DNA from: Girardinichthys multiradiatus
Lineage: Eukaryota; Chordata; Actinopteri; Cyprinodontiformes; Goodeidae
Assembly: GCF_021462225.1 (NCBI RefSeq)
Contig: NC_061804.1
Location: 9,951,240 to 10,015,239 of the forward strand
Direction: 5' to 3'
Length of the DNA stretch: 64,000 nucleotides
Made by a program: the position numbers and the translations under genes. The notes beneath the pieces were generated by a model. That model did not search any database. It was not told the DNA's origin and was given only the letters and a program-made list of their open reading frames with translations. Each line of letters begins with the position of its first letter. The stretch's first letter is position 1. Shown piece by piece: positions 1 to 13,300 of the stretch.

Positions 1-70
1 GGTTGTGCACCACTGAAGGCTCAGTTATAGTCGCGCTTCGGGATGCCGTGCAGGGCTCTGCTGAGGTCAC

Positions 71-275
71 ACAAGCCTGAACAAGTGCTGTAGGCGTTTA
101 TACTTCTCGCTGATGTTGCTGCTGTATTCTCCAAAAACAACAAATAAAGCTAAACCTTCTGAATATGCGTCTGCCGTTCAGTGATCAAAAACCTGGAGTC
201 CCCTTTTCTTTTTGTTTGTTTTTATGTCCTATAAATGTAATCCATTTTTAATTCAATAGGTTTATTTACACAGCA
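71..275 (+). repeat. 205-bp duplicated block, copy 1
   Basis: This block matches 3121-3325 with only four mismatches over 205 bases. It contains an AATAAA polyadenylation-type signal and resembles a 3' UTR. A 26-codon open frame at 3-80 ends with a TGA inside the block. Its residues match no protein I recognise, and it may be chance. Confidence 0.85.
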
Positions 276-564
276 CTATTAACATCAAATGTCATCTAAT
301 GGCACCATAGAAGTCCCAACAGATCCAATATACCGATGAATAAAATCAGTTCAGTGAAGATTCACATTCATCAGAACCAAGTTAAGGTCCAATGCAGCCA
401 GATGCAGTTTATTTAGCCTGTGCAGTAATCCCTCCTCCTGAGCAAACATATCATTCACTATATGTTATATATACATGCGTGTTTTACACTGTAAGTTGAC
501 ATGTGTTCAAATACCTGTGGCACTTCTACACCTTTGCAAACATTTTGCTGGACACTCAGGCCTC

Positions 565-790
565 TGTAATAGAGAGCAGAAATCATGGTTTCATCAGTTA
601 TAACAAGTCATCCAGGTTCTGGCCTACAAGAATTTGTTCTGAGTGCTTTTGTGTCCTCCTGGATGTGTCAATGAAGAGCTCTTGAATTTCAGCAGGCCGG
701 CCAATCCTGAGAAGGTTCATTACTTCATTTGTGGATAATGTTTTTCACTGTGGTTATCTGGAAGGCGGGTTTGTAACCGTTTCCAAACTC
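565..790 (-). mobile_element. Decayed Tc1-like transposon fragment (family D)
   Basis: Minus-strand transposase remnants with large internal deletions. The stretch resembles the recurring fish Tc1-like family also seen at 3905, 18820 and 61805. No open frame survives. Confidence 0.6.
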
Positions 791-792
791 TT

Positions 793-1085
793 AAGCGGCT
801 TTTCCACTTTAATCTGCTCAGCTCAGCTCCATTTTTAGGGTTTTCCATGAGCTACTGGTACTTTTTACCTGCTCCTTTTTTAGTATCTACTCCGGCGGGG
901 TTCTAAGCGAGCTGAGTCGAGCTGAAAAATGTGGCAGTCAGAAGACGGCCGGTCCCTGATTGGCTGGAGGGTGGCATAACGAGAGCGACTTCTGACTATT
1001 TGTCGCATGCAAATCACGCTATGACGACCCCACAGACTTTGAGGTGGTTCTTAGTCGTAATGGAAAACGACCTGAACCGTGTAGA
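793..1085. mobile_element. MITE-like element
   Basis: A non-coding element whose ends are imperfect inverted repeats: a GGCTTTTCCACTTT-type left end and a GTAATGGAAAACGACC-type right end. It contains internal CAGCTCAGCTC and GAGCTGAGTCGAGCTG motifs that are also partly complementary. The short open frame across it (931-1203) has no gene character. A hAT-like MITE is the best guess from architecture. Confidence 0.5.
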
Positions 1086-1381
1086 ATTGACAGCCAATAG
1101 GTGTTTTTTTTATCTTAATTTCAAAAGGTATATATCTTTTGTACAGTTTTGCCTTCATTGCTGCTCTGAGATTGTTGTTCTTCCAGCAAATGCCATGTCT
1201 TAGAGCCTGAATACTCCAATTAACGATTGTTTGCATACTAAATTAGTTGACGACTATCTCAATAATCAGTTACTCACGATTATTCCGATTAATTGTTTGA
1301 GCTCTAGTGTTCATTAGGCCAGTCTGCATCTCTAGTTTGGATAATTTGCACTAAGTGTTTTGTTTTGTTTTTTTTTTTTAG

Positions 1382-4300
1382 ATGATTGCAGTTTGGGAGA
1401 GGAGCTTCAGCCTCCCCGATCTCATCTCTGCTGAGAAAATGTCCTCCTTGGAGAAGAACTTTGTGAGAGCTGCACGTCAACAGGTTAAATTTGGCCCCAG
1501 TTCTGTTGCTGATTTCACCAGATGGAGGGTAGGTTCTGGAAGGTTTACACATTCTACATTTATATTGGTCATTTTCCATTCCATTGTTTATTGGCATTGG
1601 GATTGCTGTCGTTGTTAGGTGGAGATTCTGGCTAAGGAGTTTCTGCGCTCTCTGACAGAACCAAAGGATGGCAAAGATCACACCGAGAATAAAGAGAAAA
1701 CTGTAAAGTTTTTAAAAGACACACATTTCTCATCAAATATAGGTTCCTTAATGCTGTGTTTTAAAGTCTGTACCTGTTCATGTTTGTTTGCCTCAGGATG
1801 TATCTACACCTTCCAAGAGGAAACAAACTGACCTAATGACAGATGCCACCATAAGCCTCACACCCCGCAAAAAGCTACGTGCCGACCTCCCCAAATCACC
1901 TGCCCAAAGCAGTCCTCACAAATCCAGCCTCCGCCTCAAACCACAGACAGGTACCCAGATCCGGATGAGCCCCCTGAAACCAAACAGAGTTCCCCCTACC
2001 CCCACCAAAGGACAGAGAAGGACAGAGACGCCCAGAAGCAGTACTGAAGTGCAAGAAGCCAAAGAGAAGGAACGGACAGAAAACCCCAGCAGAAAGGATG
2101 CAAAGGCTGCAGAGCTGCATAGAAATGCACACGTGCAGCCTGTCATAAAAGCTTGCAGCAAAACACAGGTAATATAAAAAACAGAGATGCTCCACTTTGT
2201 GGTTTTCCTGTATCTTAAATGATTGCCTCCTCCTGGAAGATGAACCTCTCCTGTTTTAGCTGCATTCATTTTTAACTCTGACCAGCATCCCTGTCCCTGC
2301 TGAAGATCAGCATCTCCACAGCATGATGGTGCCACCACCATGTCCCACAGTGGGGATGTGGTGGTCAGAGTCATGTCTAACCAGTTTTTGATGACTGTTT
2401 TAGATTTAATAAAGTGATCAGTGCTGTGGTCCATCCTAGCTTTTGTCATCGGAGGTTGATTAGCAAAATCAAACCTTATTTATCTTACAGTGGCTTTGAA
2501 AGGGTTATACATGCTTTAACATCTGGACTGGACTACCGCAACTCTCTTTATGCTGGGTTGGACAACTGTCTTCTACATCTTTTGCAACTGGTCCAAAACG
2601 CTGCTGCGTCTTGAGCACCCACATATTATCCTCCGTGCACTGGTGCCTGTACCTTTTAATTTTGGTTTTTAATATTTAAACAGTCTGGCACCTCCTTTTT
2701 TTCAAATAACCATGTTCTCAGAAGAAGCTTTAGGTCCGAACTCCTGTTGAATTTAGATGTTCGTAGGACTCATCTTGACCCGAGGAGACTGAACCTTTTC
2801 TGCTGTTGCTCTCAAACCCTGGGTTAATCTTCATATTACTGAAAGGTTGGCTAATAGTTTGAATGATTAAATGGTGAAATCCCCTTTAAAGATCCATCTT
2901 TTTACCTTTGCTTTTAATTATCCCCACAGCTTGATGCTGCCACCGACTTGTTTCACGCTGGTAATGGTGTGTTCAGGGTGAGGCGCAGGTCACCAAATCA
3001 CTTCCTCCTTCGTGTTTGCTGTGCCGCCTTCATCCAAACTGGACTTCTTATGGCTTTCTTCTTGCCACTATTCCATAAAGGCCACATCTGTGAAGGTCAC
3101 TGCTAATACCTGTCCTGTTAACAAGCCTGAACAAGTGCTGTAGGCGTTTATACTTCTCGCTGATGTTGCTGCTGTATTCTCCAAAAACAACAAATAAAGC
3201 TAAACCTTCTGATTATGCGTCTGCCGTTCAGTGATCAAAAACCTGGAGTCCCCTTTTCTGTTTGTTTGTTTTTATGTCCTATAAATGTAATCCCATTTTA
3301 ATTCAATAGGTTTATTTACACAGCAGACTCTCCCACCTGAGCTGTGGATCTCTGCAGGTCCCCCAGAGTTGCCATGGGCTTTGTGGCTGCGTCTTTGATT
3401 CGATTGGACATTTTTGTATAAAAAGATAGTTAACTTGAAACAGTTTTCCAGTTGATTTTTATTTGATTAACAAGCAGAAGTTTAAGTTCTACCGTTTTTA
3501 TGTCTCTTTGTAATTTCTGTTTCCCCTCCTGTTGTTTTTCTGTCATGCCCTCTCCCCCATCTGCAGCCGGTATCCCTGAAGCCGCTGCACGTTCTGCAGT
3601 GCCACAGTAAGCAGGACAGCTCGGAGGACTTCTCTACCCAGCTGTGGGCCTGCGCCTTTCAGCCGCTCTCAGAATCCAATGGTACCGATAAGAACTTCCT
3701 TTCCCCTGATATTTAGGAGAGCAGATAAAACACGTTTGCATCATTTTAACTACCTTGGGAGCGGATTGAACTCTCTTTTCCTACTTGGACAGGAGGAAGC
3801 CGCTTGGTGGCAACATGTGGAGGAGACTCGGTCTGTGTGATTGACTGTGAAACAGGGATGGTGATGAAGAAGTACAAAGTTCCAGGAGAGGTACATTTAA
3901 TTTACAGTGCTGTGGAAAGGTATTTGCTCCCTTTCAGATTTCTTCAGGTTTTACTTTATTTTCACACTTTAGTGTTTCAGGTCATCAAATCAATTTTATT
4001 ACCAGTCAAAGACTTTTTAAATGATAATTTAATATATTAGGGGAAAGGCTTACCAAACCAACCTGGCCTCCTAACCCTGTTGCGTTGTCTGCTTTTATAT
4101 AACTATGGTGGCATTTTTGCCCAACTCTTTTTAGCCATTCAGAGCTCAACTTCCTTTGGATCGTTGTCCAACTACATACTGTAACCCAGGTGTGATTGAC
4201 CTCAAGATCATGAAATAAAAGATAGACCTTCTTTAGGATTTTCTGGTAGAGAGCAGAACTCATGGTTTCAATAACTGTGGTCCAAGTCCTGAAGCAGCAA

Positions 4301-7300
4301 CGCAGCACCAATAATAATAATACATTCATTTATAGGCGCCTTTAAAGACTCTCAAGGTCACCTTACATAATGAGCAACGCGTAGAAGCAACATCTTCTTA
4401 AAATAAACAATCAAGATAAAAAAGACTCACTGGATAAAACAGAAAATGAAATGTGGTGAAATGCAGTGGTGGTAGGATGTAGGCAAGTGTGAATAGGTGG
4501 GTTTTTAGACGAGTGTTAAAAGTGGTTAGTGATAAAAAAATTTCTGCAGGTCCACGGGAAGTGCCTTCCAGAATCGAGGGCTAAAATGGCTGCAAGATCT
4601 CAGACCATTGCTGGAGAACTGGGCAGGAACAAGGGGTAGAGGTTTGGTAGAGCTAGACCTTAGCATACAGGAAGGTACAATGGGAGGGCTTTAAAAGTTG
4701 AATTTTAGGTACGGAAATGGACTGGGATCCAGTGAAGGATGCTGCGTGGAGGGAGTTCTGGAGATGATACTGGCAGCAGAATTCTGGACCAGTGGAAACT
4801 TGTGAAGATATTAGTTGGGTAAGCCATATAATAGAGAATTACAGTAATCAAGATGAGATGTGACAAGAGCATTTACCGGGGTAGCAGTATTGTTGGGGGT
4901 GGGTGATTGCTAGGGACGGTTTATATTACGGAGGTGGAAGTAAGCAGACCGCGTGAAGTTATCTGCGCAGTGAAGGAGAGTCTTATCAAGGACAACACCC
5001 AGAATCTTAGTTTGAAGTAAAGAAAAACTGCCAGATTTGGTACCAACAAGAAGCAATTCAGTTTTATTTTTGTTGAGTTTGAGTAAATGTGTGATATTAG
5101 TGATGGTAGGACAGAGAAAAGGGGAACGGAGTTTGTAGGATCAAGTTTACAGGTGGACTTAGATTTCTGAACAATGGAAGGTATTTCACTTATGGTTGGA
5201 AGACTGAAACTAGAAAACAAAGATCTTACAGGTTGAACAGGCAAGGAGCAGTTTACACAGGTTAACATGGAGATGGTAGTTGGTGGTGATCATTTTCAAT
5301 TTTATCAATGAATAAGCCTGTAAATCTATCAAAAGAGCAGTGGAGACCAAGTGAGAAGCAGATGTCTCAGGAGGATGCAATATGTTGTTCAGTGTGGAGA
5401 AAAGAGTTTGGGTGTTTTCTTCAGCAGACCTTCTGGGTCTTCAATGAGCTCTTGGTTGGAAAATATGTCATGATTGTTGTGTACAAAACCTTCCTGGTTA
5501 TCGATGTCAAGGTTTTATTCAAATGTGTTAAAATTATGTAAAAGCAGCGTTGTAGGCTAAAGTTAATTCACTATGATTGAATCCAGTGGCAAAACATGTA
5601 TATTTGCAAACATTTAGCTAGAAGTTAGCTTATTTCCATTGGCTGATGAGCCGTCAGTGGAGCTGTGGGTACATTTCTCATGTTACCTCCTGCATGCAGT
5701 GAAGACTAAAATATCTTTAACAAAAGCTGGGTTCAAAACCTTTTTTAATATTTTCTTTGGCACGTGCAGTTTTAAAGCTAATTTCATTTAAAAAAGGATA
5801 ACTTTAAATAAAACCAATAATCAATACATCCCTACCTGCTGGAGTAATCATGGCAGGCCTACTTCCTGTTGTAAGACAAGTGCTCCACAGGTCTGGCAGC
5901 AAAGTGCGGCTAGTACAATTGAACTGAGCTTTTTTCCATTAAAAATGAAATTCTTAAATATAACCTCTTTTTGTATTTACTTTGGCCATCTGTTAAAATG
6001 TATTTAATCTGAAACATTAAATGCACCATAAACCCCAACTTGTTTTTAAAAATCATTAAAGGTATGGTTGGATCACTGGTTCAGATAAATCTTTAAAACC
6101 CACAATGAATATGACATTATTACCCGTGATGAGAGCATGTAAACGACTAACCAGAGATATCTTCATGTTGTGTGCATGTTGCTCCTCATCACAGGAGTTT
6201 TTCTCCCTGGCTTGGTCCACCGTGTTGATGTCCAGGAGGGGCAGCGCTCCATCTCAGGCCTGCAGCATTCTCGCCGCTGGCGGGAAGAGAGGAGCCATCA
6301 AACTGATCCATCCCAGGGACAACGTGGCGTACGGCGAGTTCAGAGCCAGCCGAAAGCCGCTGTCGGTACTCCGCTTCAACCACAGACAGGGAAACTTCCT
6401 CTTCAGTGAGTTTTTACTGACGCCGTCTCATTTCAAACCAAAACTGTATATTTATCCGCCTCAAACAGCTCAGATCTCTACGGTTTTGGCCATGTGTTAT
6501 AATTGTTTAATGAAATGAAGTAGATATAAGAAAAGAACCAAGTTTAACATCAGCAGAAGAGAACATGTAAATAGGGAGATAATTGTCCAAGCTGTCTGTG
6601 TAAAACATGCAGGACAGTCTGAGCATCAACCTTGTCTTTATCTAAGACAAACAGCACATGTTAAATCATTGCTGCCTTGTTAAGTTCTCCTCATATTCTT
6701 TCTTTGTGGCCTTTATTCACCAGAGTCCGCCCACCTCCCCATTGGGCCAACACTGAGACTCTAATGCTTACTTTCATTTCTAGCCGCTTAGATTATTGCA
6801 GATGATAAAGATTATATGCTTTGCTTTCTGGTCTCCCTAAGAAAGACATATCCAGCCTTCAGCTGCCCGTGTGCTGACCAAGATCAGGAAGCGCACTCAT
6901 ACTACACCTGTTTTAAAATGGCTGCATTCGCTCCTCATATCGATTTTTAAAATTCTTTTAATGTTTTTTTTTTTTTAACGGTCTTAATAGTTTTGGGCCT
7001 TCCTATCTTACAGAGCTGCTTTAACGTTATGAACCTCTGCGGGCCCAGAGGTCCTACAGTTCTTGTCTATTAACGTGGTCCCCTCAATTTATCACATCTT
7101 TAGTGTGAAAATGTTGATTCAGCACTAACTGTTCAGATCCTACTTTCCTACATTTGGTACATTGATTTTTGTTTTGTTTTCCAAAACGTCGGATGTCAAC
7201 AACTCCCGGCCTCACTCCGTTCGGGCTGTTTTTTTTTCATGATTTTTACCAACTTCAACCTGTTTTTTTTTGCAGCGGGCTCCTATGACAACAAAATAGC

Positions 7301-10300
7301 CATGTGGGATGTCGGAGGAGTGGACAGCCATTACAACTTCAAAGTTGTGTAAGTTTGGCTGAATGTTGATGTTTTATTCCAAGTTTCATATTATCTTTAT
7401 AATTCTTTTTTTTTTTTTTTTTTTTTTTACTTTCTCACATTTTATTGGGATTTATGTCACAAACCAACACAAAGTTGCGTTGGGGAAAAAAACGGTACAT
7501 GGTTTCCAAAGGCTTTTATGAAGAAAAATGTAAAAAATGTGACTTGCATTTGTTTATAACCCCTTTAGTCTGATACCGCTAAATAAAATCCAGTCCATTG
7601 GTGTGTAATTTGATCTCTGTAGAAATGCAGCTGTTCTGTTTCAGGCCTCAGAAGTCTGTTAGAGAAGATTAGAGAACAAACAGCATCATGGAGATAGTGG
7701 ATGAGAGGTTTAAATGGTAAATGGACTGAACTTATATAGTCGATTTTCCAGTCATACCGACCACTCAAAGTGCTTTACACTAGAGTCACATTCACCCAAT
7801 CGCACTTACTAACGCTCACACAGATACGCAGATCGGTAGGCAACTTGAGGTTAAGTGCCTTGCCCAGAGGCTCATCCACATATTGCAAGATGACTACTCT
7901 TCCTACTGAGCCACAGTCGCCTCTGTTTAAAACAGGGTTAGGTTCTACAACAACATCCCAAGCTTTGAACATCTCACAGAGCTCTGTTCAATCCATCATA
8001 TGGACATGGAGAGAGGATGGACCAACTGCAGACCTACCAAGACATGTCTAGACATGCACCTAAACTGACAGGCCAGTAACTCTGGAGGAGCTGCAGAGAT
8101 CCACATCTCAGAGGAGAGATATGCACTCTTACGGACTCTTTAATCCTGGCTTTTTATGGAAGAGTGGCAAGAAGAAAGTCACTGTTGAAAGAAGTCCTGT
8201 TTTTGTTTGCCATAATCCTTTTGGGGACACAGCACACATGTTGGAAGAAGGTGCGCGGTTCAGATGAGACCAAAACTGAACTTTTTCACCCATATGCAAA
8301 ACACTGTGGTATGAAACAAGCACCCCATATTTATCCCTCCCACACTGAAACATGGCAGTGGCAGTTTCATGCTGTGGGGATGCTTTTCTTCAGCAGAGAC
8401 AGGGAGGCTGATCAGGGTTGATTGGAAGTGGATCCTGTCAAAGCATATTCATGTGTTAGAATAGCCAAGTCAAAGTCGATACATAAATGTAATAGAAAGT
8501 CTGTGAAGACCCTCTCCCTGTCCGATCTGACTAAGCTTGAGCTTTCTTGTAAAGAATAATGGGAAACGCTGGTAGAGACAAACCACAGAAGACTTGCAGC
8601 TGGAACTGCAACAAAACGTGGTCCTACAAAGAAAAGACTCAGGAGGACTGAATAAAAAAAGTACAAAACAGGCTTTCAGCTTTTATTTGTGAAACATTTT
8701 GAAAACTATGCATATTTTGTCTTCTCCTTCACCTCCATGCAATCATTTGGGTTTGTATTTCATTTTAAATCACAATGATCTACGTAGAAGTTTGCAGTTG
8801 TAATGTGACAAACTGTAAAACAGTTCAAGGAGCATGAATACAGGAACTGTTTCTTCATGCTTTAATAGACAGATCATAATGGTACATGACGCGTTTAAGA
8901 CAAAATAGGTGGCATTTCTACAATAATTTCTCATAAAAGATCCAAACCAGTCCAGATTTTTAGCTTATAGTCCCTTGTCTTCCCTGCAGTCAGCTGCTGA
9001 CGTTGGAGGTCGGCGCCACGCCTTTGCACATCTGCCTGCCACCAGCCGCCCCCGACACACACCTATTGACTGCCTGCGAAGACGGCCTGCACTGCTACAA
9101 CACGCAACTGGGAGCCAACAGCACAACAAAGAGGTGACGGCATTTCCAGTTTTTACGTTTAATCAGAAAACACGATGCAAAGCTCCATGAGGACCAACTA
9201 GTACTGATTATGGTTATTTTCTCCTTATTAGGTCAAAGGAGATGGAAATAACTTTCCCCATTTATAAGGAGGAGGACAAACAACACAACTATCGCACTAT
9301 TGATGGTCTGAGTTTTCTGACTGATGATGTAGTGGGTAAGTTAGATCCCTTCATTATAACACAGTCCACTGCAGTATAGCCTGTAAAAAAAAAAACCTAT
9401 TTGCACTGAAACGTGAAACTGTGTGTAATTAGATCTTGTGGAAATTGTTTCAATAAAATTTTCCACCAGTTTGAAAAATCTGAATCAGATGTGTTTTTGG
9501 TGAAAGACCTCAAGATGGTGCTGTAACGGTTTATGTCTGTAAGGCATTTCATTCTTATGAATCATACCTATTTTCTAATTTGTCTAACTATGATTCAATT
9601 CAAATTCAAAGATATTTTATTGATCCCCGAGGGGAAATTAAAATTCCAGTACAACCCATCCAAACATTCATCATGACACAAGACAAGGGGGAACGGGTCA
9701 CCAAGGAATTGCTGCCCACTCACAGGCGCTGCCCTTGCTAGATGAGAAAAGAGGCCGCATTAGGAAAGTAGAGGAAAAAAAATCATATTTCACACTTTAT
9801 CCTTAGCAGGATACAGTTTGAGATTGTAAAAAACCTCAGAACAAAGAAGCAACAAGTTGACAAAACAACATCATGCCGGGAACAGTGAAGGTGGTGTGAG
9901 GGGTGCATATGTTTATCTTGAGCATGTGTGTGTGTGCAAGTAAGTCCGTGAAGCACTGCCACAGGGGCCATTGTCCTTGATGGTACGTTGGTAAGTTCTG
10001 AGCAGGTCCACAGATGTCCTCAGGGAAGGGAGGGAGCAGAGCGTCATGTTTGCATAACTTCTAGGAGAAGTTGAAGATAGCCAGCCATCAAGGCCGTGCA
10101 GGGGAGCCAGATTCAGAAAAACAATCATTATTTGGGTTAGGCTGACTCTTAATTTTCCGTCAGCCTTGAGAGTCTCACTGGTGCTTCTCAAAGGTGAATC
10201 CAAACAGCTAAATTCCTGGTCTTTCTGCCAGATCCGAGCAAACAACTTTCTCCAAGATTTATCCCATTTCACCCATGAGTCCAGGAACCGCAACCTGCCT

Positions 10301-13300
10301 GCGATCCTGTGTAAGGATCACATCCAGTCTGCGATTCAGCTCACGTAACATCTCAGTCTGAGTGTTGATCGCTCTGAAGATCCCATCACACATGCCAGGC
10401 AGCCTTACAATGGCCAGAACAGCTGCTGACATTCTCCGAATTTCTCGATATTCCAGGTAACCGCTGACTCCAAAAAGCAGAAATCCTGATATCAAACATC
10501 CAATTATATACATATCTTCCACATCCTCAACTGACATTATCGACAGACACACAATCCTCCACTTCTGCCAGGAGTCCATCGTGTATCCGGAGAAAAACAT
10601 CCAGTCCGGACAAGTTGGGCTCTCCTTCGCCCTGTCTTCTCCTCAAGAAAATTTGATCAATTGCATTGAGAGACCAGCTGACCAAATCCATAACTCAGAA
10701 TTTTGGAAGATATGCAAAAAGAGGCTCCAAAAAAAAGACAAGACACAGAGCTGAAGCAGGGCAGATATGGGAGGGGTGCGGGAGACAGAGAAAAAGCGTC
10801 CACCTCCACCGAGAGCAGAAAGAAAATAAATGAAGTGCTTTAATAATTACACTTTGTTCTCAAACCCAGAAGTGTTTAAGCTCCTGAGGTAAAACAGACA
10901 TCTCTTGTCCCTTAATGATCTAGCTCCATCATACATCAGAGATCTGATTGTTCTATATGTTCCTAACAGAGCACTTCGTTCTCAGACTGCAGGTTTACTG
11001 GTGGTTCCTAGAGTCTCTAGAAGTAGAAAGGGAGGCAGATCCTTTAGTTATCAGGCTCCTCTCCTGTGGAACCAGCTCCCAGTTTTAGTCCGTGAGGCAG
11101 ACACCCTGTCTACTTTTAAAACTAGGCTTAAAACTTTCCTTTTTGATAAAGCTTATAGTTAGAGTGACTTAGGTTATCCTGAGCTATCGATGTAGTTATG
11201 CTGCTATAGGCTTAGGCTGCTGGAGGACATAATGACCATTTTCACCCTCTTTGCTACATTCTCATACTACTCTCCAAATTTGCATTATTTGCTGTTATTT
11301 CAGCTTTTAACTTTGTTCTCACTGTTCTCTTCCTAGAAGCTACACCTGGCCTGGCTCTGTGTCTACCTGTGACACATTTCTGGAGAGGGGAATCATCCAA
11401 GCTTCTGCTGGCAACAACTTAATGCGCACCCTCTACCGATGATCCACACAGCCCTGTCTTTCAGTGTTTAACCCTTTCTCTCTCCTAGACATGGAAATTG
11501 ACTGAGCTTTTACTGTGACTAACTCTATGTGCTCTCTTTCAGACTCTAACCTTGAAAACTGGCTCAGAGTTTATCTGTTCTTTCTTTCTAGGTGAAACCA
11601 CTAAAGGAGCTACATCCATTAACATTTACTTTTCCTTCCCATAGAAAGGACTCCTGGATCAGTGCTTCTGTGTTCTTTTTGTATCTCTGCTCTGTTCTCT
11701 CAAACCTCCAGTCGGTCGTGGCAGATGGCCGCTCACACTGAGCCTGGTTCTGCTGGAGGTTTCTTCCTGTTAAAAGGAGTTTTTCCTCTCCACTGTCTCT
11801 ACATGCTCATCCAGGAGGAGTGAATGCTACAAGTCTCTGACTGGATGCAATCTGCTGGGTTTCCTTAGATAGAAAACCTTTTTATCCAATTTGAATAAAT
11901 AACTGAATCTGACTGCACTGTTCAATGATTAGGATTAATTGGAATGTATGAACCTGACTGTTGTGAAGTGCCTTGAGACAACATGTGTTGTGAATTGGCG
12001 CTATATAAATAAACTGAATTGAGTTGTTTACAAGAGGCTTTTATAACTTGGCTCCTGTTGTTTCTTTTTCTGCCTTTGGGGGTCACTACGGTAGCCTCTA
12101 AGAGCCACACCCATGGATCCATTTACCTGTGGAGCTGGAGCAGGACCAAGTCTCAGCGGCCGAACAAGAGCAACAGGTCTGTGTGCGCTGAGGTTCTTGC
12201 TGAGCTGCAGTGGGCCAACACTGACATTCCCTACCTGGCTCTAAACACCTGCCCAGGTAAGTCCTTGAGGACCCAACTGGAAGCTCTCAGTGATCTTACA
12301 CTGTCTGGGAAAACTGGAATTTGATTTAAGTCTCTTCCAGATCTGGATAAGTATGGAAGATGAAAACAAAGACTAGAAAAAAATGACTTTTTTTTTCGGG
12401 TTTTATTCCCTGTTCCGTTCCATTTGTATTCGTCCATCAATCTGTCATCCATCTGTTTGTCCCTCTGTCCATCCCCCAATCCATCCATGTGTTGTTTCAT
12501 CCATCTGTCCATCTAACAGTTTTTCCATCCATACCTCTATGTCAACCATCCATTTGTCCAACATGTATCTGTCCATTCCGCCATTTTCTCATCTGTACTA
12601 TGCTTGTCTCTCCATTAATATGTTTGTTCTTTTGTGTATCCATCCATCATCCATCCATCCATATTTCCATGATCAAGTGTCTTTAGCAGTTTGTCCTCTG
12701 TCCTCATTAGATTAGATTGGAAAGTCTTCAAAGTGTAACCACAACCAAACTTGTCCTGAATCTATCTCACAGGTGTCCGGCTTCGGTCCTCTGAGGCCGG
12801 TGTCCTGCAGCCTTTAGATGTGTCTCTGTTCCAACACACCTGAATCACATGATTAAGTCATTAGCAGGACTCTGCAGAACCCGAGGAGATAATTCGGTCA
12901 TGTGATCCAGGTTTGTTGGACTTGGGACACGAAGTTGCAGGACGCCAGCCCCTGAGGACTTGTTGCCCACCCCTGACTGGTGAATGTTGCCAGCTAGAAC
13001 TTCTAACTTCTTGCCTGTGTTGTCTTTAGGATGGGCCTACATAGTCTGTGGAGATGACAAGGGCCTAATATGGACTTATCACGTCACCAACCTCCAGGAA
13101 AACCGTTTTCAGACTAGGAAACCCATTCCACCCACAGAGGTATTACATTTCTTTGACATTTTTTCCTCTCTGTCACCGTTCTGCCTGCATAGAATAAAGT
13201 AGAAGAAGAGTCAGGAGGATAAATATCCCTTTAGGACCGAACAATTTTATTTAGTGCTTACAGTAATGATACACCATGCAAGTTAGTTGTAGAAATCTGA

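Noticed and set aside
3..80. Terminal exon of an unknown upstream gene (26 codons to TGA)
   Set aside because: It is too short to support. The lrwd1 LRR exons should lie further upstream on the same strand, so a foreign gene end here is unlikely, and the match to a gene 3' end rests only on an AATAAA.
931..1203. 90-aa ORF as a small gene
   Set aside because: It runs through a MITE-like inverted-repeat element and has no conserved domain.
1382..1618. ATG at 1382 as the start of an independent 78-residue protein
   Set aside because: It follows a polypyrimidine tract and AG, and the residues align inside LRWD1 after the LRR domain. The frame beyond 1528 is intron.
12383..12715. Cys/Ile/His-rich ORF of 110 aa
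   Set aside because: It is a translation of degenerate CCATC repeats.
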